A stretch of DNA of 64,000 nucleotides, from the NCBI GenBank assembly GCA_028023455.1, contig JAQFVV010006341.1:128001-192000 (forward strand). The letters run 5' to 3'. Below, piece after piece: positions 48,901 through 63,900 of this stretch (positions are counted from its first letter, which is position 1; each line of letters opens with the position of its first letter). The notes below the pieces were generated by a model. It did not search any database. It was not told the origin of the DNA and saw only the letters and a program-made list of their open reading frames with translations. Both the position numbers and the translations under genes were made by a program. Origin of the DNA: Epiperipatus broadwayi (taxonomy: Eukaryota; Onychophora; Udeonychophora; Euonychophora; Peripatidae).

Positions 48901-51900
48901 TATAGCTTTGACATTAAAACTTAAATTTGTTTCTTGTAACTAAATACTTTGAGTACAAGTATTTTTATAATTTAAAATAGTGTGTGTGTGTATATAATGA
49001 AATAGTTTTCATGATACTGACCTTACTTTAAAGTCAGATCATTCAGTACAATTTTAAATATTTATATCATTTAAATATAATTTTCAAATGTTTTTTTAAA
49101 ATCTATTAACATCATTATAAATAGCAAATATTGAATTAAAATGAATTCACTCTATCTTGCATAACCAAATTTGCCATCCCTTTTATTATTAATAATTATT
49201 TTTTTCTTTAAATCAGTACTTATTTGCATGCATGGGTTAGCTCTGAGAATGTTCTGACTTCAAACTAAGATTAGTATAATAATAAACATTTCATCATATA
49301 TATAGATTTCGTTTCTTATAATCATTTTCCAGTAACTTATATGATCATAATGTTGTCAAAAACTTATAAACACATAATCAATCGAATTATACATAACTCG
49401 AAATAATAGACAACTGCTTTGTATGTATGCAGTTTAATTTAATACCATCAAATCGATTTTTATTCACAAATGAACCTTCTCAAGATGCTATTTTTAAAAT
49501 TGATCATGTGACAATAAATGTTCTTCAACTTTATGCACTCTCTAGTGGTCATCATTTGAAATAAACCCATGAAAAAATGAATAATTATTTTTATAAATTT
49601 ACACATATGTATACATCCATTATACATTTTCTTATTCATCTTTTTCTTTTTTTGTCACATGATTAATTTAAAAAATGGTATCTTGAGAAGGTTCATTTGT
49701 GAATGAAAATCTATTTGATAATATTGAATTAAATTGCACACAAACCAGTTATCTATTATTTCGAGTTATGTATAATTCAATTGATTAAGTATATATATAT
49801 ATGTACACACACCTATTTCTGTTTCATTCATACCTGTGGTTGCTTGTTAATTTCAATATTGTGGTAATGCTTTGAATGGATTGCAATTGCCATTATCCAT
49901 GTTGCAAAATCAGAGTGTCTTCAAACTTAAAAGTAACTTCTGCTATCCAGACTATGGCAGATAGGGTCTGACAGAATGATATTTGTACAAGCACCCATAT
50001 ACCAGAATGAACCTGGGATATATATATTCATCTTTTATTTATGAAAATCTTTAATATATTATAATAAAAAGGTACAACAATTAGCTTTATGGAGTTCTCT
50101 ATCAGAAGCATCAAATTTTATATAAATGAAAATCTCAGATGCAATGGGGTCTTATTCAAAAAACAACTATTGAAAGATTTACGAGTGATAAGTGTGTAGC
50201 TATACATAAAAATAAAGTTCAGGCCATAACAGTTTGACTGATTCAACTAGCATATGTATAAATCTCAACCTGATTATTGTGAATCCATGTTAGTTAGTTC
50301 GCTTTTACAAATGTTATATTTATATAATTTGTAACAATGAATAAAATGATAGTCATCTCTTTGACTAAAATAATCCTTCTTTCAAATAGATGTTCATCCA
50401 TTATTTAATATAGCAAATACTTCAGAGTTCTTATCTTTGTAACATAATTACTAAAATCTATTCTCATATCATAATGTAGAAATTTTTTTTTCATATGGGT
50501 CTTTTACAAGCACAAACATCCAATAAGTTAACTATCCACTTATATATAGATATTCTTTCCATTCATTTATATTTTCATCCACATTAAGCTTGTTAAGTCA
50601 GAAAGGCTTGAAATGATGTGGAAGACTAATAATATAAAAATTGAATACATAAAGTCAGTTTACAACAAAAATACACAGAGTTAATAAACAAAATATACCA
50701 ACAAAATAATAATAATGATTTACTACTCACACATTATCTGAACGACCTCCCTAGAAAACTTATTTTATAATCAAAAAACTTCTATTAAAATGATTACAAA
50801 TTATGAACTAAAATATTAAGCTCTATAAAAAAGTTTATAGTTGTGCTTTCTTTGTGTCTGCCTAAACAAAAATAAAAAACATGAACTAAATAAATAACAT
50901 CACATGACCACCTTCTCTTATGCTTGTGTATATATAGTGAGTTTTGCCTGTTTTAACTAAATAAATAAGAAGCCTCATCTTTTCATCATCCATATATACA
51001 CACTCCTATCTCTTGCTTACTCTGTGTAGCAACCTGAATTTCGGATATATTGTGGGCAGATGATCTATGATAATCTTTTTAATAGAAGGCCAACTATCAT
51101 AACTATTATATATGGTTATGCTGAAGTTCAAATCTTTAGGCTGCATAGAATTGTAGAAGGATTTTTATCTCTTTATCATATTAACATCTAATAAATGCCA
51201 TTGATTCTTGAGGAAAATTTCTCTGTATAATACCAGGATTCCATGAAGATAATTCATGAGGGACCTTTATTGAGTAATAACTTCTTATATACTCTTTTAA
51301 TAAAAAGCCCATTTATCAGAGGACTGTCATTGAGTCATCATCTTCATCATGACTCTCATTTCTTCAGACTCTTAAGTGATCTAACAACCCATTTATATAG
51401 AAATCTTAATTGTATTAAGTACTTTATGTGCTAGATAACCAACATCCACAATCAATATACGTACAAATATTAATTTTAACTGATGTCTTGTATGGTTTAA
51501 TGTGCTGGATGTCGAACCATATGGATTGCAGCTCTATTCTGTAGTTTTTAGTATTCAAATTTAAAAGTTTGCTACCAATAAATCATTCACCTACTTATTT
51601 TAACTGACGTTATTTTAGATGATTGATCTTCTCTTAAAATATCTGCTCACTTATTAAATCTCAAACAATATTTTGAAAATACATGTATGCGCGTCTTATT
51701 TCAGTAATAATATTAATTTTTAAAACAGCAATAAAATAAATTTAAAGAGTCATCACTTATTCTCTTATTATATTTACAAATAAATGTTATTGCTTATAAG
51801 ATGTTTATTATATATATATATATACATACATACACAAATACACACATCATTTAATCATAATAGATATTATAAATTAACAAAAAAATTTAATATAAAATAT

Positions 51901-54900
51901 ATTGCCAAGATTAAATTATAGTCATTTATATAAGATTAGATAAATTTACATTTCCCCATATGTCATAGCATCAGTCGGGAGGCGAACCCGCAACATTTGT
52001 CTACGAGCAACTGCTTGCTTGCAAGGCAGCTGTACTGACCTCTCGGCTAACAACGCTTGACTAAATATTGAAAGATAAAATGAAACTCTTGACTTGAAAT
52101 TAAAAGTTAACCCTTACTTTCTTTCCCATTTTTCTTTGGAACATTTGAAAGAAAGAAATTAAATGTTCTAATTAAAATTAAGTATTTTTTTTTCGCTGTG
52201 AGATTCTTTTGTTCTGGATGAAGGAGATCAATACTGAAAATGAAACTTCGAGACATTTGCAACCATTACAGATAGCCTTTTGCATTGGCATGATCATACT
52301 GCTAAGCCTTATTTAAATTTTTAGAATTGTTTGACAATTTTGTTAATAGTAGATAATAAAAAATATTCAATTTTATACTATCATTTAACATCATGATTAT
52401 AAAAAGTTTACAGTATTTTTCTCAAATTAAAATGATAGTAAATGTCTATAATTCCATATCTATTTCTTTAGTAATTTTCCATTGCCTGTGTTTACCTGTG
52501 CACCCATAAACATTTGATATTTTTTGCAAAATAATTATTCAAGAATTTCTATCATAAAAATATACTTAGTTTATTTTAAATAAAATAATTCTACATATTC
52601 ACTTTTTTTTTATGTCAATCGAAAAAACGATAAAAGAATGTATTTTTTTTTTAGTGAATAAGAAAATAATGCTTATAGATGATGTTAGTTATCTAAGAGA
52701 AACAAGGAGCAAACTCTATTTTAAATAATAATAAAGACAATAGGTAACATCTTATGCTAATTATATATATATATTTTTCGCATTCAATTATCCCATCTCT
52801 GACTTACTGTCACAATATACACATATGCAAATATAGTCAAAATATATAGATATGAAAAATATTTAACAGCTTATTAAAAGCTTTACAAAATAAGTAAAAT
52901 ATTTATTAAAATATGATAAAACTAGAAATTGTTTTCTTTCTTAGACTTTGATCCAATCTTTCATAAGATTTATTTTTTAACCCTCATTTTTGTTACTTTA
53001 TGCATATATAAAACCACTAGCGTATACTATTGATTTATTCTATTGTGTAGATCAAAACAATTAATAAATATTAAAGATTTGCTTTTAGGATTCTTGACTT
53101 GTTATAGGAGGGTGTTATTTCTGTAGAGATTTATAGCTGCATAATAAGTTTCAGTGAGTTTTGACTTCCTTTAAAATCAACAAATTTTTGTTTCCACTTG
53201 TTACAAGTGATAGCAGATGATGAAATGTTAACAAAATTATCCTCTTAGAATTAATCTTACTACTCTACTTGATATGGATTGCCCTGTGTACTTTTCTACG
53301 ATGGTAGAATGGTAACCTCTGGAACTAAAAACAAAGGCAACTCTCTCCATACAGTAGTGCCACCCTGTGCCAAACAGAGTAATCAATGGATGCCAGAAGG
53401 CATCATGTGATGTTTAGTGACCATGTGATGTTTAATGGTTTAACCTCTGGAGATCTGAATCCATGGATCTCCATCCAGTTCTGCCATTTCCAGCACTCAA
53501 ACAAATTTCCAAGCAGTAAACTATTTGATTATTTATTGATAATGGATGAGAATTTATACTTAAATTAAAGGTACGGATTATCATTTCTAAAAACTTCTAA
53601 TTAAGCTCCAGATAGATTAAAGAATCATTTATGTTGGAATTATCATCAAATGTCAAAAGTAGTTTTAAATCTGATATATATTTAGTTTGCCTTATTTAAT
53701 TGAATTGTAATCAAAAGTTTGGAATTATGGCGATAATAGCTATTCTTCACAAAACATGTATCAGTCCCACAAAGCTACTAAAGCGCCTCTAAAAATATTA
53801 ATATTTCTCTATTGATCTTATTTTAATAACTTGAACTGTCATTCATCACTGTGAAATAGTAAAAATTACATTGCAATGCTGTGACCCAAATAAGTTTTCA
53901 AATCTCTTTTGACGTAGTTTTATTTTAAGAATTGCTAAATTTTTTATTTGTTTAAAAGTCGATTTCTGAAATTAAGATTTTATCTTCAGCCATTTAATTG
54001 CTGGAATGAAACTTTCAGTAATCATTCAAGTCAAGTCAAATGGTTATTGATATTGTTTGAAAATAAAAAAAAACTTCTACAAAATATTGTCAGTCTTAGG
54101 TTGTATACTTTTTTCATATTATTCATCATGTTTAATGAAAGTTCATGAATCTTTAAAACTGGTTATAAAATCCTGTTTTCACAACAACTTGAAATTTGAA
54201 TGGGTGATAGTTTTTAGAAAAAATATTCTTTTTGAAGATCTTTAAATCACAGAATTATGATATGATCTTAGCTGCATTGGTTTATTAATTTAAGCGTTGT
54301 AATGTAATGATTTGCAAGAATAACTTGTGAGCCTTAATGTCAAAACTTCTTCCAAGATCAATATGTAAAATGACAAATCATTGCTCCATGTTCAGATTGG
54401 GATATATATTTTAGAATTTCATATCATCCACATCTTTTAAATCAATAAAAGATCACATGATCTGTGTCTACACATTACTTTTTAGTAGCAAATTTATTTT
54501 TCCTACTACAGTTCTGCCATCTTGTGTTAGCTTAAGTAAACAATAGATGCCAGATAGTAGTATTTATTAAATCCCAATTTAAAACTATCTTATCTATATC
54601 TCCAGACTAGTTTCTAGTTTTTGGCTTTCATCAGTGAGGAGTTTTTGATTTGCTCTACTGCACTTATTAACGGAAATAAATACTCTAATTATCTTTAAAA
54701 AAAATTTTTTAAATTAACCTTTGAAATCTATATTATTTAAGGGAAATATAACAAATTAAAAAGAGAAAAAATAAAATCATTAGCCAAATGTTGTTAAAAA
54801 TAATGGTCATATACTTTAATAAAGTACTATGTCTATTTTGATTTGGAGGGATGAAAAAAAAAACAAGTTTTATTTTTTAATTTGGGACGATACTGAGTAT

Positions 54901-57900
54901 GAATTTTCTTTCTGATGTTGACGGGAGAAATGCTTAATCACAATAAACTGCCATTTTTAGATATGTTTCCAAAAAAGAATAAATATATAGCCCAAGTCTT
55001 GAATTAAAATTAATTTTACATGAAAATAAGTAGATAATGCTGTGTGAATATGTTAAAACCATGATGTTCATACACCATAGATATTAAAAATATATTGTCT
55101 GGATTTTTCTGTGTATAATTAATAGTACTATTATACTGATGTTTTGTCTGAATTATACCTACCATGTATATTATTTGATGGCAGGTGCAATCCACCTGAA
55201 ACGTACTGTTAATTATACACAAATGAACTTGGATGCTATGTGTACATATATGGGATTTAAATGGTAGCTTCTTTTTTTTTTTTTGAGTTGGTATTGGAAA
55301 CTAGCACCCATACATTTATTGCAACATTATGGAATGTTAGTTGTTGTTCTCCAGAAGGTAATCTAGATGATGTGGAACTTGTAAATTAATCAATGACTAA
55401 TATCCTAAGAGCAATTTGTTGTCTAAGTAAATGGAGAATCCTATCATTAGAGTTGATCATATTATTACACTGAAAGATAATACTATTAGTCATCTAGGCT
55501 GCTCTAGGTCTCTTCTTTGTGTAACTAGAAAAGATTATAATATCACAACAGTTAATACTTGAAAAACTTCTCTCACATATACTTCTTTGTGCTCCATAGT
55601 AAAGTTTTAATGGGTATAAAAGAAAATGGCATTATTAGGGGGGGGGGGTGCCCTCGGTTATTATCAAGTAAATAGATTAGTTTTACTGTATACTAATATT
55701 TTACTAGTAAAAGAAATTTCCTCATTGATACATAGTTGGTCACGAAATATCTATATCAGTGATTCAACTCTATTCATTGGCCAATCATTACTTATTACTC
55801 ATTCTATCAAAGTTCTACATTCTCATTTTGACCATGCAAACTGGAAAAGGCTCAAGAAAATGATTTATCTTTTGTATACAAACAGACAGCTGACATTTTT
55901 AAGAAATTTATTAAAGAAACTTTTAATATTTAACACAGCATTACGCTGTTGCACTTGCGCTTTGAAGATTTTAACTTTAAATGAATGAATACTAACACTC
56001 AACCACATGATAAAGTCTTTGGAAAAGATCTGTTGTTCAAGGTTCTTAGTGCTCAGTATGAAGATTGAATGTGTGTATGAGTGTAAAAGCTAATTCATAA
56101 GTAAAAATTTGATTTTCAGTGATCATTATTTAGTTATATTACTGCTGTAATTTTTTTTTTTTTTAAGTTTCTATTACTTTAGAAGTCGTTTAATTTTTTC
56201 TAACATTATATATATTTTATTTTTTCTGGTTTTTAGTTATAATAGTTTTCTACTAACAAATCTTTACACCAACCTGTTGAATCATTTAGAATTTTACTAA
56301 TTTGTTTTCATTTTTTTCTTCAGTTTCTAATATTTTAATTTTTTTTTTCTTTTTTTTTTTTTTACATTTATTTTATTTTGTTATTATTTGCATTCTTTTC
56401 AAAAGCAAGCAATTCTTCTGTTGCTTTGCTTTTGTAGTCACTTGCTGTCTGGCTTTTTATGTGGGTTTGAATGTTTTTAGATGACACTTGATTAACATAC
56501 TCCTGTGTTCAGAGAATTATCCATTCCTTCTTCCCATCTTCCTGATGCATGACTAACACTTTTTGCTCTTGCCTTGTGCTATTTTATTTTTATTTTTTTT
56601 ATTTTTGTTTTTGTTTTATTTGATTCATTTGTTTCTGTCACTCTGGCAATATGCAGTAAGACTTACGATATTGCGGCTTCTGGTAATGGATTTAATGAGA
56701 TTACAGGAAAAGCTAAAAACAAGGTAATCTTTAGATTTAATTTTTATAGACAAAATATATTATGTTTTAAGTATTATTATTTGATCTCAGATTGTTTGTT
56801 AAGTTATTAAGCACACAATTGACTCTAAGATTTTATATGTAAAAGGTTTATATATTAGATAATGTTTCAAGTGTACTGCATTGTTCCAGAATATTGAAAG
56901 AAAAAGAAATACCAGAGAGATGATATAACATTGTATATGATATTGGGTTTTCTATGTTTGCCATAGTCAGTATGAAATAATAATCAATAATTGCTGTATT
57001 TGCAGTTAAGATTTCACATTTCAGGATTTATTTATAAATCAAGTAAAAAAACAGTGTTGGAAAAGTTTGCCTGATTGAAGAACAAACTAGATTAATATTT
57101 ATATTTAGCTTGGAAAATATTAATTGTAATATTATTTTTTTTATCTATAGTTTTCAGCAAAGAAAGAAAAAAGAAATTTATTAGTTAGTTATACTCTTTG
57201 GAAGGAAAAAACATATTTATGTATATATCAATCATATTAAGAGTTTGTTCCAAACAAACTGCAATTTTAAGTTGTATGAAACATTGGCAATAATTATTAT
57301 AAAAATACCTTTGGATTTTTAAAATAATACTTTGGAAAATACTACATAATGTTTCTGTGGATAAAAAAAAGGATTTCAAAATTCTGTTCTTCAGATTTAT
57401 TCATAATAATATAAATGGAACTTTAATTTACCATGTCCATGTCTGAAAAAAAAGCAAATGAACTAAGGTGTTCTTCATGCTGGATCATCACTCGGCTCTC
57501 AATTGCCTTGCTCTGTATTTATCAATGTCAAATTTTTATAATATACTATAAAAGTGCCAAACTTTTTGCGCATCCCCAGATTAATACCTTAATAATTTTT
57601 AATAACCATTTTTTGAGCTAGAAATTACATCATTTAAAGCACAGATATATACTTTAGAAATTATCATTTAAAGTACAGATATACTTCTAAACTTTAATTG
57701 AAAATGAATATATCTAGTATCATCAAAACAACCTCTTAGAATTATGCCAATTTTATTTCACTTTTTTCTATGAGTAATAATATACTTATCATTTTACATA
57801 TTATCATGAATATAGACATGTGTAATAAGTACATTATCACACATGGAAAAAAGTCAAATAGAGTTGATAATGTTAGCGAGCGGAAATCATTATGAGTAAA

Positions 57901-60900
57901 CTTTAAACGGGAAGTTGTTTTGACATAATGGTTGTTAAATATCTGATAATTGAAGCAGTGATAAAATGAAAAATTGGTTAACTAAACATGCCTTTAATAA
58001 GGGTAACATACATTTGTTTATGGTCTATTGAAATTAGATTAAGGAAAGGCTTATTCGATGTTTTATTTTGGAGTATAGTTTTGTATGGAGTAGAGGAGTG
58101 ATTGAATAGAAAAAGAGAGAACATTATAAATTGGAAGCTGTAAAAATAAGAATGAAAGGGAGAAGTTGGAAAAAAAGAATAACAGCTTAGAAATATTGGG
58201 AGAAAAAAAGGTTTTATTGAAAAAATTATGAAATGAAAGAAAAATTGACTTGAGCATGTATTTTAAGATATATATAGTATTTATGAAAAATAAATTGGAA
58301 GGATTGAAATAATGGTAAAAGAAAGAAGTTTGATTGGTGATTTTTTTTTTTTAAGAAGTAGGAAGTTTTGGAAATCAGATTTGGTCTAAGGGAGCTGCTG
58401 TTTGTAGCAGATAACAATATTTCTCTGTGTGTTATCATTTCATCTATAGAAATAACTCCACAGTTTGGATTTTATTTAGGTAGAGAATTATCTTAACATT
58501 TGATATGATTTTTTTTTTTTCAATATGAATTCTTCTAACAAGTTGATTGTACTGAAATTACATGTGCTTTATAGTAGGATTTAAATACTTTTACTATGGA
58601 GAGACAGCTGATTTAACAGTGTACTAAAGCTGTCTTTTTAAGTAATTCTGTTTGTAGGAACTGTTTTTTTATATATTTTTTAATTATATCTTTTAAATTA
58701 GCTGTAATTTTTTATGTCATGATTAGTATTAATAATTAAACATTCTGTGTAATGGATGTAATTAGTTGTATATTTTGCAAATTGTAAATTTGCTAATCTT
58801 TTCTAAGTACGCGACTTCAGCTTGTATCCAATTTGCTTTTGATTTTGTAATTTCTTTCCAGAGCAAACATTATAAACATTCAGTGAAGATTAAATTGCTT
58901 AAAGCCTTTTTTTTTTTAGTCTTGCAAATAAGTATTAATTACTACAAATTAATGCTCATCTATATTTATTTACATTGTCACACATATATCCCTTGGTTTA
59001 AAATTATTCTTGTTTATAAATTATTACAATTCTCTTTGTTTTCATGGCTAATATGAACAGGACTATTCTATAGGCCATAAGTTTCTCTGGTAAAAGCACA
59101 GGAATATTGGGCCATGTAAACGGTATATTTCTGTGCTTTTGCAGAGAAAGAACGCCACCAAGCGGCTGACCTGGCCTACCGATGAGTACCATTTTCTGTA
59201 ATATTCTATTATTCTTAATTTTTTTTTATCTGTGAGAATCTTACTTAGCACTGATTTCTTATAAAATTAAGAAGCTGCACAGCAATGATAAGAATTTAAG
59301 GAAAGTTGGTTTTTTATATTTATTTTATCGTCATACATTTACTACCGTTTTTTTTTCTTCTACATTTTTTCTTATTAACTAATTAATTTACTTTTGCAGT
59401 AAACAATGAGTAAATAATCTAATCTCCATACAAGAAAAATTTTGAAGTAGTAGTTTAAAATATAACAAATGAAACAATATATATTTTTTAAAAAATTAAA
59501 AATATAAAATATTTAGTATAATACAACCAAACCGATGATGTAAATATTTTTTAAAAGCCAATCAACTAGTATTAGTTAAATTCAAAGAACAATTTTGCCT
59601 GAACTTGTTAATAATTTGAGATCATTATACTAATCAACTGGAAATTGAGTATAGCCATTTTGATATTTAGTGGATAATCTTATATTTACAATAGAAAATC
59701 TAGGATCTAAAGATCTCCTACAATAAATATCAAGAATTGCTCTATACTTATATAAATGAACATCTATTATATTATGAGTTCCATAAATATCTCTAACAGA
59801 TGTGACATGTATCTGCCAAAAATCATATAATTCCCTAAAACAGATAAAGTAAATACTTCAAAGGTAGAACAGTTTCCTCAATCCAAAATATTATAACACA
59901 ATAAGCTTTAATAACAAGAAATATAAATAGTGATTGAAGCTGATCAAGGTAAAAACTTTATAAATAGGAGAACATATAATTAGTTTATATAAACAAGAAT
60001 AAAGTTAATATGATTTGATAAGAATAATCTAGAATCAATAAATACACCTAGAGAACAATGAATATTAACAAATAGTAACAGTTTAAGTGCTACTGTAGTG
60101 CAAAAAATAATTATTACAAATAGTAATATCAAGAGAATATGAAATAATTTTTTAAGAAAATTGTATTGCTTTATTCAGATTAACTGATAAAAAATTAAAA
60201 TTAATCATTTGTTAATTAAAAGTAAATAATCATTCATTATTTTTTCAAGATAAATATATAAAATTGCTGCATAAAACAAAGTAATATTGTCTGTGAAACC
60301 ATAAATCTTAGACTTCAGTTGTAGTGGAAAAATATCTACATAAATTAAAACAATATAGGACCAAGGACTGAAGTTGGTGACACCCCATGATTTACTGTTG
60401 TAAAAGAACTATTAACACCAGAAATATTTGATGCCTGATACTTTAAATAATTTGCATATAAAGAGGCAAAAAGATTTAAAAAATCATATGAATTTAGATG
60501 TTTAAATAAAGTTGTATGAGGTACAGAATCAAACACTTTATAGAAATAAATATGTGGCAATAGATTTGAGATGATTATCGAAGGATAATGTCAAATTGTG
60601 TCCTTGATTATAGAAAGCATCCAATCTATTTCTACCAGAAAACGAAACTGTGCTGATGCTTGGTAATATTTTTTTAAGCAAAAATGAGATTATTTTCTTT
60701 TTAAAAATCGGTCTGTAATTATCATAAAGTAGAGAATTACGATTTTTAAAAATAAGCATAATAATATAAATGTTCAAATATATAGGAAGTCATTCAGATC
60801 TTAATAAGAATGTATATAAATAAACAAGAATAAGTATAAAAGCATTTATTTTTTATTAAGAGATTTTGGTAATCCAGCTGAACAAATAGTATTTAAATAA

Positions 60901-63900
60901 TCAATTATATTTGACAAAGATATGTTTATTAAAGAATTAATTAATTTTCAAGAAATATTATTATCATTAGGAAAATTTTGATAATGTTAAAATTTTAATT
61001 TCAATACTTTTTTTTTTTTAGTTTACTAAATTTTCAGCAGAATAATTTTAAGTAATTTCTTTGATTAATCTTTTATATTAAATTATCAATTATTCATATT
61101 GACTTTCTTCAATTATTGATTGTCAATTTAAAACAAACCATTGATTTTGTAATTAAAGATTTACTAATATCCTGATGAAATTTTTAAAAATGTAAAATCA
61201 ACATCATTCAAAATGGAAATCCTATCTTAATTTTGATTAGATAATGTTTTACTTTATAATTAATTAAAATATGAAAGAATATTTACCTCTTGTCTACAGT
61301 TAATAACTTTAATATACTGTAGTTGTAAAATGTTAAAACCAATCAATTTCTCGCTTTAGTCTTTATCAGTGAAAATTAGGATTCAAAACTGCAATTAATG
61401 CATTTAAGAATGTGGTAACCATCTTTTAGTCTACAATATTCAAACTAATAAACTGAGATTTAAAAAATCTTTTAAGATTTCAAACCCAGTATATCTTACT
61501 TGAATATCAATATAGATCTGACACTGAATCAGATTTTATATATACATATTTTGATCTCAGTTCTATAACAACTGAATAAAAAAGTAAAAGGTGAGTGCTA
61601 TAAATGTAAGTTAATTAGTTCCAGCTATGGGTCTTAGTCTTCATTGATATCTGCAAAAACCAAAAACTTGTTGATAGAGATGAGGATTTTATAGCAGTAT
61701 ATTATATGTTTTTCATTGATTACTCAAGCTTACAATAGAAGGTTGAAGAGTAGGATGAAAGATTATTGCTCCTGGAAGCATATAGGAGGTCATGTTATGT
61801 TGGTAGTTACGTTTATAATCATAAACAATGACAAGTCAAAATACTTAATAAAGCAGAGACATCTTGGCTTGGGTAAGTAACATCACACCTCAAATGTTAG
61901 GAATCATGAGTACATGCCTGAATGTTTGTATTACCTAGTTACAAGTGGCATATCTTTTGTAGGAAAGCCAGTAAATAATATAGATTTATATCTATGAACA
62001 TTATCAATTGCCACTACTCTGTATTTATATTCATGTAATTAAACGGCCATTTGGAGCTGCACTCAAATTCACAGCTCGGAGATAATGGAATAATTCTTCA
62101 GATATTGGGAGTTAACTATAAATAATCAATAGTAATGGTTAGTTGTGGTATTTGCATGAGACACTACAATAATGATTTATTTTGGCGCTGGATTTGAAAT
62201 GGAATTAAAACATCTGTACTTGTTTAATATTTATTAATGGTGAAATGGAGCCAAAGATTTCTGCATACAGACAGACATTCATAAATGTTTTTTTGTTGTT
62301 TACATATCAGTTATTCAGACTTTGATTAAGTAGATATCTTAAAATGTTATATTTAAAATTTTTTCTTACTAAATTTTAAGGCTTTGTATCCTTTACATTA
62401 GTTGTGTTTACATTGATTAGACTTTAATCTTATTTTAAAACTGTTGGTGATATATTTCAAGGAATTATTTTCATGTGAAGCATATTCTATTTCGAATTAT
62501 CTTTTACCAATTTTAGGCCCGCAGAAAAACAGCAACTCCTGCAGAACTTCTTTATGCAGGTTGTAATCCTGAAGAAGCACCAGTATTATTACCAATTGCT
62601 AGCATTGATGAAGAGTCTCAGGAAGACCACCAAATCAAAGATGGAAACCAAGCTTTATTACTTTCTACACGGAATCTGTTACGTTCCAACACTCACATCC
62701 CTCGGTAAGTAGTATTAAAGTAACAATTAAAAAAAAAAAATTCATGAATTTGTTGTAGTCTGATATATATTTAAAATGTAAATTTTTAAATAATAAATCA
62801 TCAAATCCACTGCTTAAACAATACAAGACTAGGATGACTCTTCACTTGAATGTCATCTAGTGTAAACTTGTATAATCTACTGACTATCAGAATGCATATA
62901 AAATCACTTTTCTTAAAATTTAAACCACTATTCTCAGACTGATTTCTGGATTTTACTTTTAACAATAAGATCTTGGGCTCAAAGTTTGAAAAAATGCAGG
63001 CATGCATCCAATAACCCCCTTTAATTCCATTATACCTGTCAAGTCAAAAACTTGAAATTCAATTTTGCTTAAGATTTTGAATTTAAATTAACTTTCCTGA
63101 ATAGTTATATATATTTGAATTCAATACAGTGACTATATATTTTAGTATCCTTGACTTGGGTTCAAAATCTTAAACTCAGGAATAGATGATAAAAAGTTAA
63201 TACAATTTAACTAAGATAAACTATTCGGTAGAAAAAGGAAAAAAGACAGATATTTTGATTAAAATAATTGAAATGATGAGATCAATTTTTGTAAGAGAAG
63301 AAAAGTTTGTTTTATTGATCACAGAAGAAGGAAGAATAATAGAAGTATAGAGTGTAAGACAGAAATTTATATATGAGTCAAAAAATATTTATAAAATTTA
63401 AATAGTTTTTTCCCCAGAACTTCAAGATAGAAACAAGGAGGATACAAAATAGGAATATTGCCTGCCTTCTGTTTTATTTGAGTGACTTGTAAAGAGGAAA
63501 TTGCATTGAGGAAGGGAAGTTTATTGCAGTTATCTTGTTGATGTGGCATTACTTGCAAATATTAAAAATAAATTGAACAAAAGATTAAGAAAAAATCAAT
63601 GATATTCGTAGAAAGTTGAAATCTACTGCAATGAAAACCAGTGGGAATGGGAACTGGGGAATTTAAAATGGTTTAAGGTATCAGGATGTTTTTTTTTAAA
63701 TTTTAAGTAGTTTTCAACTTAAAAATCATATTTAAGGTAAAAAAAAAAAAAAAGAAGTTTACTGAGCAATGTTGGTTGAAGCATTAGAGTATTAAATTGA
63801 ATATCAGTAATAGTTTGTCATTGGTTGCTACAAGTTATTTTGAAATTATGAACTCCCTATTAATTCATTAAATATTGTTGATATAATTATAGAAAGAACT

